From Rikenellaceae bacterium (GTDB taxonomy: Bacteria; Bacteroidota; Bacteroidia; Bacteroidales; Rikenellaceae), in contig SUZV01000006.1 of NCBI GenBank assembly GCA_015059715.1, positions 52,491-116,490 on the forward strand: 64,000 nucleotides of DNA. Reading direction: 5' to 3'. Below, one piece after another: positions 23,798-34,034 of the stretch. A program made the translations under genes and the position numbers. The stretch's first letter is position 1. Every line of letters starts with the position of its first letter. The notes under the pieces are model-generated. The model ran no database searches and was not told the origin of the DNA. It worked only from the letters and a program-made list of their open reading frames with translations.

Positions 23798-25474
23798 TTA
23801 AAAGTCAATCCTTACACCAGCCATAAAACCTATACCATTACGATAGTAGTAGGCCAAGTCGTAGATGCGGCTATTGAGCAGATTGTAGCCATCGGCATAT
23901 AGCTCAAAGCCCCTCGATATACGCAACCCGATACCTGCCCTAAGGTCCAAATTTCCAGAACTATTAAAGGCCTCGTAGACGATATTGCCATCAGCATCAA
24001 CTGCCGACCAGCGACGTACACCCGTATACTCGCCCAATAGATACAGCGTAATACACTTATGCGTATACTTAATCCTAAAGTCACCACCCACACGCGCATC
24101 ATCCGCCACATAGTCCCCATTAGAGTTATCCGCATGGGCATAGAAGCGTGTACCGAGCACCAAGCTACCAATAGGGCGATACTCAACATCCGCAGTGACA
24201 CCGAAGCGGTTATTATCTCCAGCGTCGACACCAAAAAGACCTATCTGGCTAATATACCATAGCGTCTGCTCCCTCATAACGTTTGCTGTCACAGCAATAT
24301 TGTAGGAAAGACGCGAGGAGAAGGCAACACCCGAAAGACCTATGGCAAGGTTATAGCTCAGCGTGTTTGGCATCTTAGCGAGCATATCTGACGAGGCGTA
24401 GTAGTCAATAAAGGGGTTTTCGTTGTAAAGCTGCGACAGAGAGTTCTGCGACACCGAGCTACGAAGGTCGATATAGGGCGACAGAGCGTCAATACCAAAG
24501 TCAAAGCCGAGGTGAAGCTTAGGGAGGATATAGTGCGATGCCCTCTCCATTCCACGCACACGGTCGTAGAGATAACCTACCGATGCCTCGACATCCAGAA
24601 GGCCAAAGTCACGCGCATACTCCACAGCAGCACCAAAACGCATATCGCGATAGCTTCCCATCGTGGAGTGCCACATGTCGTACTCGGCCGTAAGGCCCAC
24701 AACATTGCTACTCCACTCACGCGCTAAGCGCACCGAGCCTCCTGCCCTAAACTCAGGTAGCCTACGTACTACATCCGTAGCCGAGGGGGGCGTATGCAAC
24801 CAGCCGCCACCGTGTAGTTCAACGCCAAAGTTTAGGCGCGACAAATCAACAAAGCTATCGCCATAGCGCAGCTTAAGCTCAGCATCGTTGAAGTACAGTC
24901 GCTCAGCAGAGTGCAACACGGCATAGCTATTATATATGCTAAAGTCATAGTCTAAGCTCGCCTCAAAGGTCTGCCTACCAGCCACAACACCGCCATTTAA
25001 CGAGAAGTGATTCTGAGTGTCATAGCTATCGGCAATGCTGCGCACCACTCCGTCGGCATTGGCACGTGGCGAGAAGCTGCCCCTATGGTCAAGAGCAAGA
25101 CCAAAATATCCCAACCTAACGTTTTGCGACAGAAAGTGATAGGCCACATCCGAAGCCCAGGGGTATCCTGCCGAGATACGCAGGTGGTTTCTATTGGCCC
25201 TGTCAAAGTCCCAATATCCTGCCGTTGCAGGCTTAAAGTTGTGACTCTCGAGTTCCAACTGCCACGTATCGGGGCGTACACTATACTCTATCTCGGGCTC
25301 GATAGTCTGATTCTCGTCGATAGTGGCTGGGGGCAGGAGCTTCGACGTTAGGGTTACCTCTGGGGTATATATCGTAGTAACCTCAACACGCTTACTCTCC
25401 TGAGCTGCAAGGCCCATAGGAATAGCCACACAGAGCAAAGCACCGAGGACAATCTTTAAACTATAGTATCTCAT
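23798..25474 (-). CDS. Outer-membrane beta-barrel protein (TonB-receptor-like barrel without plug)
   Basis: 558 residues. A signal peptide (VLGALLCVAIPMGLAAQ) is followed by amphipathic beta strands to a C-terminal Phe (GIGFMAGVRIDF). Segments such as LDLRAGIGLRISRGFELYAD and YNLLNSRIYDLAYYY resemble the last strands of TonB-dependent receptors, but no plug domain or TonB box is seen. It is immediately downstream of a 993-residue TPR protein (33 bp), a pairing that suggests a joint outer-membrane role. Ligand unknown. Confidence 0.78.
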   Translation of the reverse strand: MRYYSLKIVLGALLCVAIPMGLAAQESKRVEVTTIYTPEVTLTSKLLPPATIDENQTIEPEIEYSVRPDTWQLELESHNFKPATAGYWDFDRANRNHLRISAGYPWASDVAYHFLSQNVRLGYFGLALDHRGSFSPRANADGVVRSIADSYDTQNHFSLNGGVVAGRQTFEASLDYDFSIYNSYAVLHSAERLYFNDAELKLRYGDSFVDLSRLNFGVELHGGGWLHTPPSATDVVRRLPEFRAGGSVRLAREWSSNVVGLTAEYDMWHSTMGSYRDMRFGAAVEYARDFGLLDVEASVGYLYDRVRGMERASHYILPKLHLGFDFGIDALSPYIDLRSSVSQNSLSQLYNENPFIDYYASSDMLAKMPNTLSYNLAIGLSGVAFSSRLSYNIAVTANVMREQTLWYISQIGLFGVDAGDNNRFGVTADVEYRPIGSLVLGTRFYAHADNSNGDYVADDARVGGDFRIKYTHKCITLYLLGEYTGVRRWSAVDADGNIVYEAFNSSGNLDLRAGIGLRISRGFELYADGYNLLNSRIYDLAYYYRNGIGFMAGVRIDF

Positions 25475-25507
25475 AATCTACTCAACCAATTTATAAACCC
25501 ACCATAA

Positions 25508-28489
25508 TTACTCGGCCAATGAGGCTATGCGCTGCCTTGCCTCCTCGACAATACCATCGTCCGAAGGCGAGTAGCCATCGACAATACTCTGGTACGTAGC
25601 ACGCGCCTGGAACTTATTACCCTTCTCGACCAACACATCGCCCAAGATTAAAAATATCTTGGCCTGCCAGTAAATCGAACCACACTCCCCAAGGTCATAT
25701 ACACGCTTCTCGGCACGCTCGTAGTTACCCGATAAGTAGTCATCCTCGACAAGGCGGTAGTATGCCTCAGCACCCTCGGCCTGCTTACGGTTTTTGGCTA
25801 ACTCTGCATATATCTGCATCGCCTCCTTGCGACTGCCCTCCTCGCGGAGCACATTGGCCTTAGCGAGCTTGGCCTGAGATACGGCCCACTCGGTAGCATC
25901 CTTCATCTTAAGCACATCGGCGGCCATAAGCTTAATATCCTCACCACTGCCACACTTGAGCGTAGCCTCAACATATCCCTCGGCAGCCACCTCGCGACGC
26001 TTAGCCTCGCGCGACACGTCGTATAACTGGCGGTAGGCCTTTGCCGACTCGTCGTAGTACTCCATATTGAAGTTCATACGTGCATATACATCCAACACAC
26101 GCTCGGTATACTGTGTAGTGCCGTAGTCGAGGAGTTGTTTCATCGTCCTTAGTGCCGACTCGTTATCCTCCAACGACACATAGCTATCACTTAGCAGGAA
26201 GAGAGCCTCGGTGCGGTTATAGCCATTCGGGAAGCTGTCGACATAGCTTGTCAACTTACGGCTCGCCTCCCTCATATCACCATTCAGGTATAGGCTCTTT
26301 GCCGAAGCAAAGGTCAGTGAGTCACGTGCCGCAGCACTCATATCGCCCTGCAAGCCATTACGCTCGGCATAGGCCAAGTAGTCATCCACACGTCCCTCAG
26401 CAAGGTAAATCTCGCGAATGCCACGTATCGCCTCCATAGCTGCTGGCGACTGTGGGTCAAGACTTACGACACGCTCATAGCATAGACGAGCATCGCCCTT
26501 ACGTCCCAAGTTGTAGTAGGCCAAGGCCAGGTCCGAGAGTGCGGCTGTGCGGTATGGCGAGAGGGTGTCGCTGTCGACAAACTTCGAGAGCGTCTCGGCA
26601 CCCTCGCGATAACGCTCCAAGGCTATGTAGCTGCGGCCAAGCTCATACCAAGCATCATCGATATAGGGGCCCTTGTCACCTGCGACGATACCCTTAAGTC
26701 GCTCAATCTTACTCGACATATTATTATCTATGCCATCGACCAAGGCGAGCTGATAGTTGGCATAGTGACGCTCCTCGGTCGAAGTGTTGGCCACGACGTT
26801 ATAGGCATTTCGAGCCTCCTTAAACTCGCGGACAGCAAAGTGCGCATCGCCCAGGCGATTGTGAGCGTCGTACAGGTAGCCATCGCGCAGCGTATAGTCG
26901 CGCACAAAGCCCTGAAAGGCACTCTGCGCCCTATCCATCTTTCCAAGGCTAAGGAATACGTAACCAAGGCCATAGTTTGCATAGTGATACTCAACAGCAT
27001 CCTTAGGTGCGCGGCGCATATAGCCCTCGTAATATGCGACCGCCTGCTCTAACTCGCCCTTGTGATACGCCACCTCGCCCAACCAATAGAGCGTCAATGC
27101 GTTATATTTAGGCACCAAGTCTATCTGCTCGGACTCCTTAAGCAGCTTTTCGGCACTCTCCCACTCGCCACGACCTATAGCCTCTACGGCACAATATACG
27201 GCCACGCGCTGCAACACAGCACGTAGCTCCCTATCGGGATTGGACATCTGCTTAATGGTGTTATATGCTGCTGCGTAGTCTGCCGAGTTGTAGAAGGCTG
27301 CGACCAACAACTTCTTCACCTCTGCCGTATACTCCGAGTTAGGATAACGCTCTAAGTAGGCATGTAGCACGTTGATAGCCTCATTGAACACTCCGCCTCC
27401 AAGCTCGAACCTTAGACGACCATAGTTTAGTAGTGCGTCCTCCGCAATATCGTCATCGAAGCCCTCCACCGAGGCCATAGCAAAGGCATCGGCAGCGTGG
27501 TGCTTATCCTTAACCCTAAGGTAGCAGTCACCCAAGTGGTATGAGGCGTTCTGCGTCAGTGCATCCTCAGCACCACACACCGCAGTAAGCGACGGTATAG
27601 CATCCTGATAGCGAGCAAGACGGTAGAGCGTGTAACCCTTGATGTAGTTCTCTTGACGACCCACCATCTCGTCGGGATAGTTAGATATGTAGCGCAGCGC
27701 ATTGGCATAGTCGCCATTTATAAAGTAGCTCTCGGCTATGATGCGTACTAAATCGGCATATATATCCTCCGAGGCCTTGGATAGCAACTTCTCGCCCTTC
27801 TCTATAACGTTGTTGTAGTCACCCTCGCGATACTCAAGCTGCAACAGGTAGTATGGTGCCAAGTCGGCATACTCGGCATACTCCATAAGTCGCTTAAAGC
27901 CCTTCTCCGCCTCGTCATTACGCCCCTCGATATAGTCGATATACGACGAGAAGTATAGTGCATGTGGGTAGTATTCGGAGTATCTATGAATCTTCTCGAA
28001 GAGCTCATCGGCCTGGTCATACTCCTTATCAAGGAAGCGGATATACCCAACACGTATGTTATAACGCTCCTTCTCGCGAGCATCCAAAGCCTTGTAGTCC
28101 ACACTCTCGAAGAGCTCCTTGGCGCGCTTCATATCGCCGTTGTCGCACACATATCCTGCCACCATAAAGGCTACGCTGTTCTTGTATATGCTTGTGGGAT
28201 ATCGTCTAAGGTAGCTATCCATCGACTTCTCTACATTATCCATATCCAACTCGACAACGCAGCGCAACAGCTGATACTCACACCACTCCATCTCGCGCTT
28301 ATGCTTTATCGGGTCGAGCTTTGTCCTAAGCTCCTTAAGGGCTACATGTGCATCGCCCCAGCGTCTTCTTTCGAGCATCTCCTCGACAGCAGTGTACTGA
28401 GACTCTATATCTGGTATCTGGGCCACAATCTCAGTAGGCGACATAGCCATAAAGAGCACTGCGGCAAGAGTTATAATCGTTCTACGCAT
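25508..28489 (-). CDS. Large periplasmic TPR protein
   Basis: 993 residues from the ATG at 28489, which yields a signal peptide (RRTIITLAAVLFMAMSPTEI). A longer frame to 28603 would start upstream of the -7 box and is rejected. From about residue 35 to the end the chain consists of tetratricopeptide-type helical hairpins, about 20-25 units (for example AYYNLGRKGDARLCYERVVS and YWLGEVAYHKGELEQAVAYY). Such proteins scaffold complexes in the periplasm; the closest general parallels are YbgF/BamD-like TPR proteins. Upstream of a beta-barrel and a Yip1-like gene in the same operon. Confidence 0.88.
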   Translation of the reverse strand: MRRTIITLAAVLFMAMSPTEIVAQIPDIESQYTAVEEMLERRRWGDAHVALKELRTKLDPIKHKREMEWCEYQLLRCVVELDMDNVEKSMDSYLRRYPTSIYKNSVAFMVAGYVCDNGDMKRAKELFESVDYKALDAREKERYNIRVGYIRFLDKEYDQADELFEKIHRYSEYYPHALYFSSYIDYIEGRNDEAEKGFKRLMEYAEYADLAPYYLLQLEYREGDYNNVIEKGEKLLSKASEDIYADLVRIIAESYFINGDYANALRYISNYPDEMVGRQENYIKGYTLYRLARYQDAIPSLTAVCGAEDALTQNASYHLGDCYLRVKDKHHAADAFAMASVEGFDDDIAEDALLNYGRLRFELGGGVFNEAINVLHAYLERYPNSEYTAEVKKLLVAAFYNSADYAAAYNTIKQMSNPDRELRAVLQRVAVYCAVEAIGRGEWESAEKLLKESEQIDLVPKYNALTLYWLGEVAYHKGELEQAVAYYEGYMRRAPKDAVEYHYANYGLGYVFLSLGKMDRAQSAFQGFVRDYTLRDGYLYDAHNRLGDAHFAVREFKEARNAYNVVANTSTEERHYANYQLALVDGIDNNMSSKIERLKGIVAGDKGPYIDDAWYELGRSYIALERYREGAETLSKFVDSDTLSPYRTAALSDLALAYYNLGRKGDARLCYERVVSLDPQSPAAMEAIRGIREIYLAEGRVDDYLAYAERNGLQGDMSAAARDSLTFASAKSLYLNGDMREASRKLTSYVDSFPNGYNRTEALFLLSDSYVSLEDNESALRTMKQLLDYGTTQYTERVLDVYARMNFNMEYYDESAKAYRQLYDVSREAKRREVAAEGYVEATLKCGSGEDIKLMAADVLKMKDATEWAVSQAKLAKANVLREEGSRKEAMQIYAELAKNRKQAEGAEAYYRLVEDDYLSGNYERAEKRVYDLGECGSIYWQAKIFLILGDVLVEKGNKFQARATYQSIVDGYSPSDDGIVEEARQRIASLAE

Positions 28490-28510
28490 ACAATATATAT
28501 AAACACTGCA

Positions 28511-28518
28511 CAAAGGTA
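28511..28518 (-). promoter_or_regulatory. -7 element for the TPR operon
   Basis: TACCTTTG on the minus strand, 22 bp before the TPR-protein ATG at 28489; it fixes the choice of start codon. Confidence 0.6.
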
Positions 28519-28576
28519 CAAAAAAAGTAGGAAATATCCACCACTTGACCCTTATAAACTCATTGAAAAAAAATAA

Positions 28577-28619
28577 GTCCCTATGGGGCGTTGTCACCAC
28601 CATAGAGACTCATAGGGAC
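28577..28619. terminator. Hairpin downstream of the RND efflux operon
   Basis: GTCCCTATG (28577-28585) pairs with CATAGGGAC (28611-28619); an inner CTATGG/CCATAG pairing is also possible. It lies 18 bp beyond the tolC-like stop. The sequence CTATGGGGC ... CCATAGAGACTCAT is shared with the hairpin after der at 57663-57727. Confidence 0.6.
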
Positions 28620-28636
28620 ACATCAAAAAAATATTA

Positions 28637-29911
28637 CTAATTGGTAATTTCTAATTGATAGGTGCTTATATATCTATATGCCGAGATTGCAAGGGCGTAA
28701 TCCGAGAGTGCAGCAATGGCATTTTGGTATATCTGTAGCCAGCTAAGCTGCGCCTGCAATACATCGAGAATGGTAGCCAAGCCCTCGTGATATGAGTAGG
28801 TGCTGATATCGAGATTCTCGGTGGCAAGGATTAAGTTGCGACGAACAGCATCAGCACGCTCGCGCGTGGAGACAAGGTTAGTCCAAGCATCGCTCTCACC
28901 AAGCGTTATTCTATCTACGACATCCTCTACCGTAAGCTCCGAGCGTCGCAGGTCACTACGTGCCGAGCGCATAGCCTCACGACGCTCGCCAAAGTGATAT
29001 ATCGGGGTGCTCATCGATATAGTCACCCCACCATCGACCCTCGTGCCTGCGCCCTTGACATTGGGTGTGGCAGGCTGCCATAAGCCATACACCCCCATAC
29101 CCACACGCGGAAGATAGGATGCACGCACAACCTTAACACTCCAGCGCGATGCCTCGCGCTCGGCAACAGCTGCCATATAATCGGGGTGTCGCGCAATGAG
29201 CTCCTCCACATCGCTGCGTATAGGCATATCCATAGTGTCGAGAATACTCTCCTTGAGCACCACCTGAAGCGTAGGTTCGTAGCCTCGCAGCACGTTAAAC
29301 CTATGTAGAGCCTGTAGCCACTGCTGCCGAGCCATAGAGAGCTGATACTCGGCATCGCTGAGGCGCGACTCGACCTGTAGTAAATCGCTCTTCGAGGTGT
29401 AACCCTCGGCAAAACGACGTGCTACAACCTGGCGCAGCGAGCCTACAATATCGTGGTAGTCGCCGATAGCCTCAAGATATGTCTCGGCCTTGGATAGTTG
29501 CCAATAGGCCACCTCGGCATCATAGAGAACACCGAGCAGTGTCGACTGCTCATAGCTCTGAGCACCAGAATGAAGCATCTCGGCACGTTTGGCCGAGGCT
29601 CGCACCTGACCACCATAGAATATAGGTTGCGTAATATCGGCACGCATAACCCAGTCGAGCTGCCGCACCTCGCCTCTATCGCGAAAGGCATAGCCTGCAT
29701 CACGGCTCATATCGAGCGACGGAAGATACCCTTTACGCGCCACACGCATATCTGCCTCGGCAGCCTCGGTGGCAACCTTAGAGCTCTCGGCAGTGTGGCT
29801 AAAGTCCATGACCTCACGCCTATACTCGTCTATCGACACCTGCCCATAGACATTCACAACAGCAACAGTTAACAGGGTCATCAGCACCCATTTATAAGGA
29901 GCATAAATCAT
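28637..29911 (-). CDS. TolC-family outer-membrane efflux protein
   Basis: 424 residues: signal peptide (MTLLTVAVVNVYGQ), then two repeats of long helices and short strands characteristic of OEP/TolC. Segments such as VARRFAEGYTSKSDLLQVES and YSYHEGLATILDVLQAQLSW are the paired helix-strand turns of the two halves. It forms the outer-membrane exit duct of the tripartite pump encoded by the next two genes upstream. Its ATG overlaps the RND transporter stop by 4 bp (ATGA). Confidence 0.92.
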   Translation of the reverse strand: MIYAPYKWVLMTLLTVAVVNVYGQVSIDEYRREVMDFSHTAESSKVATEAAEADMRVARKGYLPSLDMSRDAGYAFRDRGEVRQLDWVMRADITQPIFYGGQVRASAKRAEMLHSGAQSYEQSTLLGVLYDAEVAYWQLSKAETYLEAIGDYHDIVGSLRQVVARRFAEGYTSKSDLLQVESRLSDAEYQLSMARQQWLQALHRFNVLRGYEPTLQVVLKESILDTMDMPIRSDVEELIARHPDYMAAVAEREASRWSVKVVRASYLPRVGMGVYGLWQPATPNVKGAGTRVDGGVTISMSTPIYHFGERREAMRSARSDLRRSELTVEDVVDRITLGESDAWTNLVSTRERADAVRRNLILATENLDISTYSYHEGLATILDVLQAQLSWLQIYQNAIAALSDYALAISAYRYISTYQLEITN

Positions 29912-32900
29912 TGTCGTATACGGTAAAATAGTGAATATACCACAGGGAGTATCATAAGCACAAGGAGTGTAGCTACGACCAAGCCACCCATTATCGTTGC
30001 AGCCATACCTCCGAACATCGAGTCGAAAAGTAGGGGTAGCATACCGAGCACCGTAGTCATCGAGGCGGCCACAACGGGGATAAAGCGGTCACACGTAGCC
30101 TCAATAACTGCGCGATATGGCGCAACACCCGAACTACGCAGCTCACCGATACGCCAGATGAGTATAACCCCATTCTTTACGTTCATACCCACAAGACCCA
30201 GAAGGCCCAGAAGCGAGAAGAAGTCAAACATCTTGCCTGTAACCATAAGTCCGAGCACCACACCCATAAATATTAGGGGTAGCGTGACCAATACCGCGAT
30301 AGTGTCGCGCAGGTTGCCAAAGAGCAAGAGAAGCAACAGTGATATGAGCGCGAGCGTGATAGGTAGCTGGCCTGCAAGTGCCCTGTTCGACTCCTCGCGG
30401 CTCTCCTGCTCGCCATATACCTCAAGGCGATACCCCTCAGGGATATCGATTCTGGACTCTACATCCTCGCGCAGTCTTTCGAGGAGCGCAATGGCATTAA
30501 CGTCACGCTCCGCATCGCACTGAGCCTTCATGACACGCTCTGAGTCGATACGGCGCAGCATAGGCATCCTAAAGTCAAAGTCAAAGCTCTGGGCCGCCTG
30601 CGAGATGGGAAAGACCCTACCACGCGACGAAAATACAGGCATCGTCGTAAGAGCACTAAGCGAGCTGTCGGCAGCTGGATGCGAGCGCAGCAATATAGGC
30701 ATCTCGGTATCACCCTCGCGGAATGTTGCTACGCTGAGTCCCGAGGTGGCTATCTCGAGTGACGATATCATCGCGCTGCGCTCGACACCGAGCCTCTGCG
30801 CCTTAATCTGTGAGTAGCGTGGCTGCCATACAGCCACACGATTACCCCAACTATTGCGCACATTACGCGCATCGTCACACTGCGCCATTATCATCATAGC
30901 CTCGGAGGTCAGCCTACTGAGCGTATCGATATTCTCACCCACGAAGCCTATCTCGATAGTCGCCTCAGGAACGGGCGAGAGCCTAAAGAGCGATGAGCGT
31001 AGCCACACATCGGCCATAGTCGATGTAACCCATCTATCGAAACGCTCCTCGACACCTGGTGCATCCTCCGCATCGGCAACCTCGACCAATATATTACCAT
31101 AATTAGGACGCGACGAGTAGCTGCTACTTGCCAAGTAGTATCGCGGAGGCGTACCCCCTGCTGTCGTAGATACGCGCACCACCTCCTCCTGCTCACCAAG
31201 CCACGCTGCCATACTCCGCAGCCTTGCATCCGTAGCCTCGACATCGTAGCCCTCGGGGAGTATAATATCGGCACGAAAGTATCTCTTCGAGAGCTGCGGA
31301 AAGAAGTTCTGAGGCATACGCCCCATAATCCATAGCGAGAGGATAAAGAGCAGCAATACGCCACAGAGCGTGATATAACGATGCGCCATTAACGACTTGA
31401 CGATACGTCCAAACCAGGCCATATTGCGACTCTTTGTCTCAGAACTTGAGTCGCGCAACAGCCATACGGACATCATCGGGACCTCGGTAAGCGCAAAGGC
31501 CCAGCTAAAAATCAGCGAGACGGCAACAACGACAAATAGAGGAGCAACAATCTCGGCAACCGAGGAGGGTGCTATACGCAGAGGCAAGAATGATATTATG
31601 GCGATAAAGGTAGCAACCAAGAGTGCTAAGCGTGGCGTAGTAGCACCCTCGACAGCGGCAAGACGCAGGGGCAGGCCACGACGCACAAGGAGCGTGGTGT
31701 TATCAACGACGACAATGGCGTTATCTACGAGCATACCCATAGCGATAATAAAGCCTGCCAGCGAGGTGCGGTTTATACCCTCACCCATAAGGAGCATAGC
31801 ACATAGTGTCGCGGCGATGGAGAAGATGAGCGACGAGCCCACGATAACGCCTGCACGCCACCCCATAACTATCATAACCAAGAGTATGACGATGGCCACC
31901 GACTCTAAAAGATTTAGAGCAAAGGCGTTATTTGCCTGGTGGGCAATCTCATCCTCGGGGTATAGCGTGACTATATCGAGGCCTGCAGGGAGTTGTGTGC
32001 GTAGCTGCGCGAGGACTTGGCTCACCCTCTCGCCCACCTTCACAATATCCATCTGTGGGTCGCTGGCTACGGCTATGCCTATAGCATCGTGCTCATCGAC
32101 ACGCATAATTATCGAGCGAGGCGCGTGGTAACTACGCTCGATAGTCGCCAAATCCCCGAGGCGATACTGCTTACCATCGGAGGCTATGAGTAGCTGATTT
32201 TCAAGCTCCGATATCGAGGCGTATGTAGTACCCTCGACCAACTCGACAGCCACATCGCCTGCACGATGTGTCCCCAAGCCTACAATATCGTTCTGGCGCG
32301 ATATAGCCCTGCCGATATCCTCGGGACGAAGCTCGAAGGCTGCCAACGTTGCAGGGCTGAGCCATACGTTAACCTCGGGCGAAGGCTCACCGTAGAGCAT
32401 AACCTTCTCGACACCCGATATAGCATATAGCCGCCGCTCCACATCGCGAGCATACTCCCTAAGTTCGCTCCAGTCGTACCCTCCCTCCGATACCAAGGCG
32501 TAATAAAGACCATAGACATCGCCAAAATCATCCGCCACGCTTATCGGACCTACGCCACCAGGCAGCTTAATGGCAACCTTATCGACCTTACGGCGCAGCT
32601 CATCCCATAGTTGCGGCACGCGCTCCTCGGGGGTGGCTGGGTGGAGCTTAACGACAAGACGAGCATAGCCAAAGTGCGCCTCGGAGGCTATCTCGTAGAG
32701 ATATGATAGCGTGCGTAGCTCTCGCTCTAAGGGCTCGACAACAAGGCTCTCCACCTCCTCGGGCGTAGCACCTGCGTAGGGAGCTACGACCACAGCACTC
32801 TTTATCGTAAATGTAGAGTCCTCGCGCTTGCCGAGCTGCCAAAAGGAGTAGACACCACCAACGAGTAAAATCGCCAAAAGTGTGACCACAACCGAGGCAT

Positions 32901-32931
32901 GGGTGATAGAATATCGCGTTACGTTAACCAT
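29908..32931 (-). CDS. RND-family efflux transporter (HAE/CusA-like inner-membrane pump)
   Basis: 1007 residues with twelve membrane helices in the classical pattern: TM1 at the N-terminus (SITHASVVVTLLAILLVGGV), a large periplasmic loop, TM2-6, TM7, a second loop and TM8-12. The proton-relay region in TM4 reads GMLVDNAIVVVDN: the first of the usual Asp pair is kept, the second is Asn. Antiporter energy drives export of drugs, bile acids or lipids; substrate unknown. The adaptor ends 6 bp upstream, completing a three-gene tripartite system. Confidence 0.95.
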   Translation of the reverse strand: MVNVTRYSITHASVVVTLLAILLVGGVYSFWQLGKREDSTFTIKSAVVVAPYAGATPEEVESLVVEPLERELRTLSYLYEIASEAHFGYARLVVKLHPATPEERVPQLWDELRRKVDKVAIKLPGGVGPISVADDFGDVYGLYYALVSEGGYDWSELREYARDVERRLYAISGVEKVMLYGEPSPEVNVWLSPATLAAFELRPEDIGRAISRQNDIVGLGTHRAGDVAVELVEGTTYASISELENQLLIASDGKQYRLGDLATIERSYHAPRSIIMRVDEHDAIGIAVASDPQMDIVKVGERVSQVLAQLRTQLPAGLDIVTLYPEDEIAHQANNAFALNLLESVAIVILLVMIVMGWRAGVIVGSSLIFSIAATLCAMLLMGEGINRTSLAGFIIAMGMLVDNAIVVVDNTTLLVRRGLPLRLAAVEGATTPRLALLVATFIAIISFLPLRIAPSSVAEIVAPLFVVVAVSLIFSWAFALTEVPMMSVWLLRDSSSETKSRNMAWFGRIVKSLMAHRYITLCGVLLLFILSLWIMGRMPQNFFPQLSKRYFRADIILPEGYDVEATDARLRSMAAWLGEQEEVVRVSTTAGGTPPRYYLASSSYSSRPNYGNILVEVADAEDAPGVEERFDRWVTSTMADVWLRSSLFRLSPVPEATIEIGFVGENIDTLSRLTSEAMMIMAQCDDARNVRNSWGNRVAVWQPRYSQIKAQRLGVERSAMISSLEIATSGLSVATFREGDTEMPILLRSHPAADSSLSALTTMPVFSSRGRVFPISQAAQSFDFDFRMPMLRRIDSERVMKAQCDAERDVNAIALLERLREDVESRIDIPEGYRLEVYGEQESREESNRALAGQLPITLALISLLLLLLFGNLRDTIAVLVTLPLIFMGVVLGLMVTGKMFDFFSLLGLLGLVGMNVKNGVILIWRIGELRSSGVAPYRAVIEATCDRFIPVVAASMTTVLGMLPLLFDSMFGGMAATIMGGLVVATLLVLMILPVVYSLFYRIRQ

Positions 32932-32937
32932 ATCACA

Positions 32938-33972
32938 CTACCTGTTAAGTATCTTCACACTCTCGCCCTCGGTAAGGTGGTATACACCTGCGACAACAAC
33001 CCTCTCGCCTACCGATAGGCCTTCGAGCACCACTACATCATCGTTATCTGTCGGAGGGCCAAGCACCACGCGGTGTTTTTCTACCCTATCATCATCCCCA
33101 ACAACCCACACATACTCGCCACCCTCGACAGGGGCATATATAGCCGTGAGCGGAACCAGCACGGCATCTCTATCGCTCTCGGGAGTGATGACCGTAGCTA
33201 TGCAGGTCATACCTGGAGTGATATTATACAACTGACTATCGACATCTACCAAGCGTAGCGAAACAGGGAAGCCCAGAGCATCGGACGAGGTGCGTGCAAA
33301 GCTCTTGATGACAGCCCTAAAGGGTGTGTCGGGCCAAGCATCAAAAAGGACACTAAAGCGCGTTGACTGTAGCCCCAGCTGCGTAACTATGCTCTCGGGA
33401 GCGGTAAACCCTACGGTATGGCTTATAGGGGTAACTATGCGGAGTATCGTCTCGCCCGAACCGACGCGCTGAAAGACATCGACATAGGTGCGCTCGACAA
33501 TGCCATCAAACGGTGCGACAATACGAGTATCGGCAAGCAAATCGAGGCTATTGGCATATAGCGACTCGGCCTGAGCAAGGCTATTCTCCAACGACTCGAC
33601 CTCCTGCGCCGAGATGGCCGAGTGCTCGAAGAGTCGCTTGGCACGCTCCAAGCGCGACTGCGCCTCGCGAAAAGCCGCACGTGCAGCATCTACCTGAAGC
33701 TCCACATCGCGTCTATCAAGCTCGGCCAAGAGCTCACCCTTACGCACAACGACACCCTTGGCAACAGGGATATCTACTACGCGCCCCGATATTTTAAAGG
33801 CTAAGTTTACGGCATCGTCTGCCGTAGAGAGGGCCGCAAAGTCGCGCCTTACAGAGTCTACGGCCGCAGCTATGGCACACTTGACCACCCGAGGCTCGCT
33901 CAGGCGTTGCTGCTCGTGACTACCACAGCCAACAAGCAGAAGTATAACTGACAAGATTAGGTATCTACGCAT
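32938..33972 (-). CDS. RND periplasmic adaptor (membrane fusion) lipoprotein
   Basis: 344 residues from the ATG at 33972, giving a lipoprotein signal MRRYLILSVILLLVGC. Then a barrel-sandwich/lipoyl half (KISGRVVDIPVAKGVVVRKG), a coiled-coil hairpin (about 85-150, AAFREAQSRLERAKRLFEHS), the second lipoyl half (ADTRIVAPFDGIVERTYVDV) and C-terminal barrel domains (VVLEGLSVGERVVVAGVYHL). It bridges the RND pump and TolC. First gene of the efflux operon; an 11-bp inverted repeat lies just upstream of its start. Confidence 0.93.
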   Translation of the reverse strand: MRRYLILSVILLLVGCGSHEQQRLSEPRVVKCAIAAAVDSVRRDFAALSTADDAVNLAFKISGRVVDIPVAKGVVVRKGELLAELDRRDVELQVDAARAAFREAQSRLERAKRLFEHSAISAQEVESLENSLAQAESLYANSLDLLADTRIVAPFDGIVERTYVDVFQRVGSGETILRIVTPISHTVGFTAPESIVTQLGLQSTRFSVLFDAWPDTPFRAVIKSFARTSSDALGFPVSLRLVDVDSQLYNITPGMTCIATVITPESDRDAVLVPLTAIYAPVEGGEYVWVVGDDDRVEKHRVVLGPPTDNDDVVVLEGLSVGERVVVAGVYHLTEGESVKILNR

Positions 33973-33979
33973 AAAATAA

Positions 33980-34010
33980 AATTGACCATTCATCGTCTAA
34001 ATGGTCAATT
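33980..34010. promoter_or_regulatory. Perfect 11-bp inverted repeat before the efflux operon
   Basis: AATTGACCATT (33980-33990) and AATGGTCAATT (34000-34010) flank a 9-nt spacer. It begins 8 bp upstream of the adaptor ATG and 25 bp after the stop of the DoxX-family gene. It could be an operator for a repressor encoded elsewhere, an RNA hairpin over the ribosome-binding region, or a terminator. Confidence 0.6.
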
Positions 34011-34034
34011 ATCTTGCCAGAGGTAAGAGTAGCA

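Noticed and set aside
28490..28603. N-terminal extension of the TPR protein
   Set aside because: The -7 element at 28511-28518 lies inside it, and the ATG at 28489 begins a proper signal peptide.
31397..32131. Long plus-strand frame antisense to the RND pump
   Set aside because: Low-complexity Ser/Thr/Ile sequence typical of a shadow frame.
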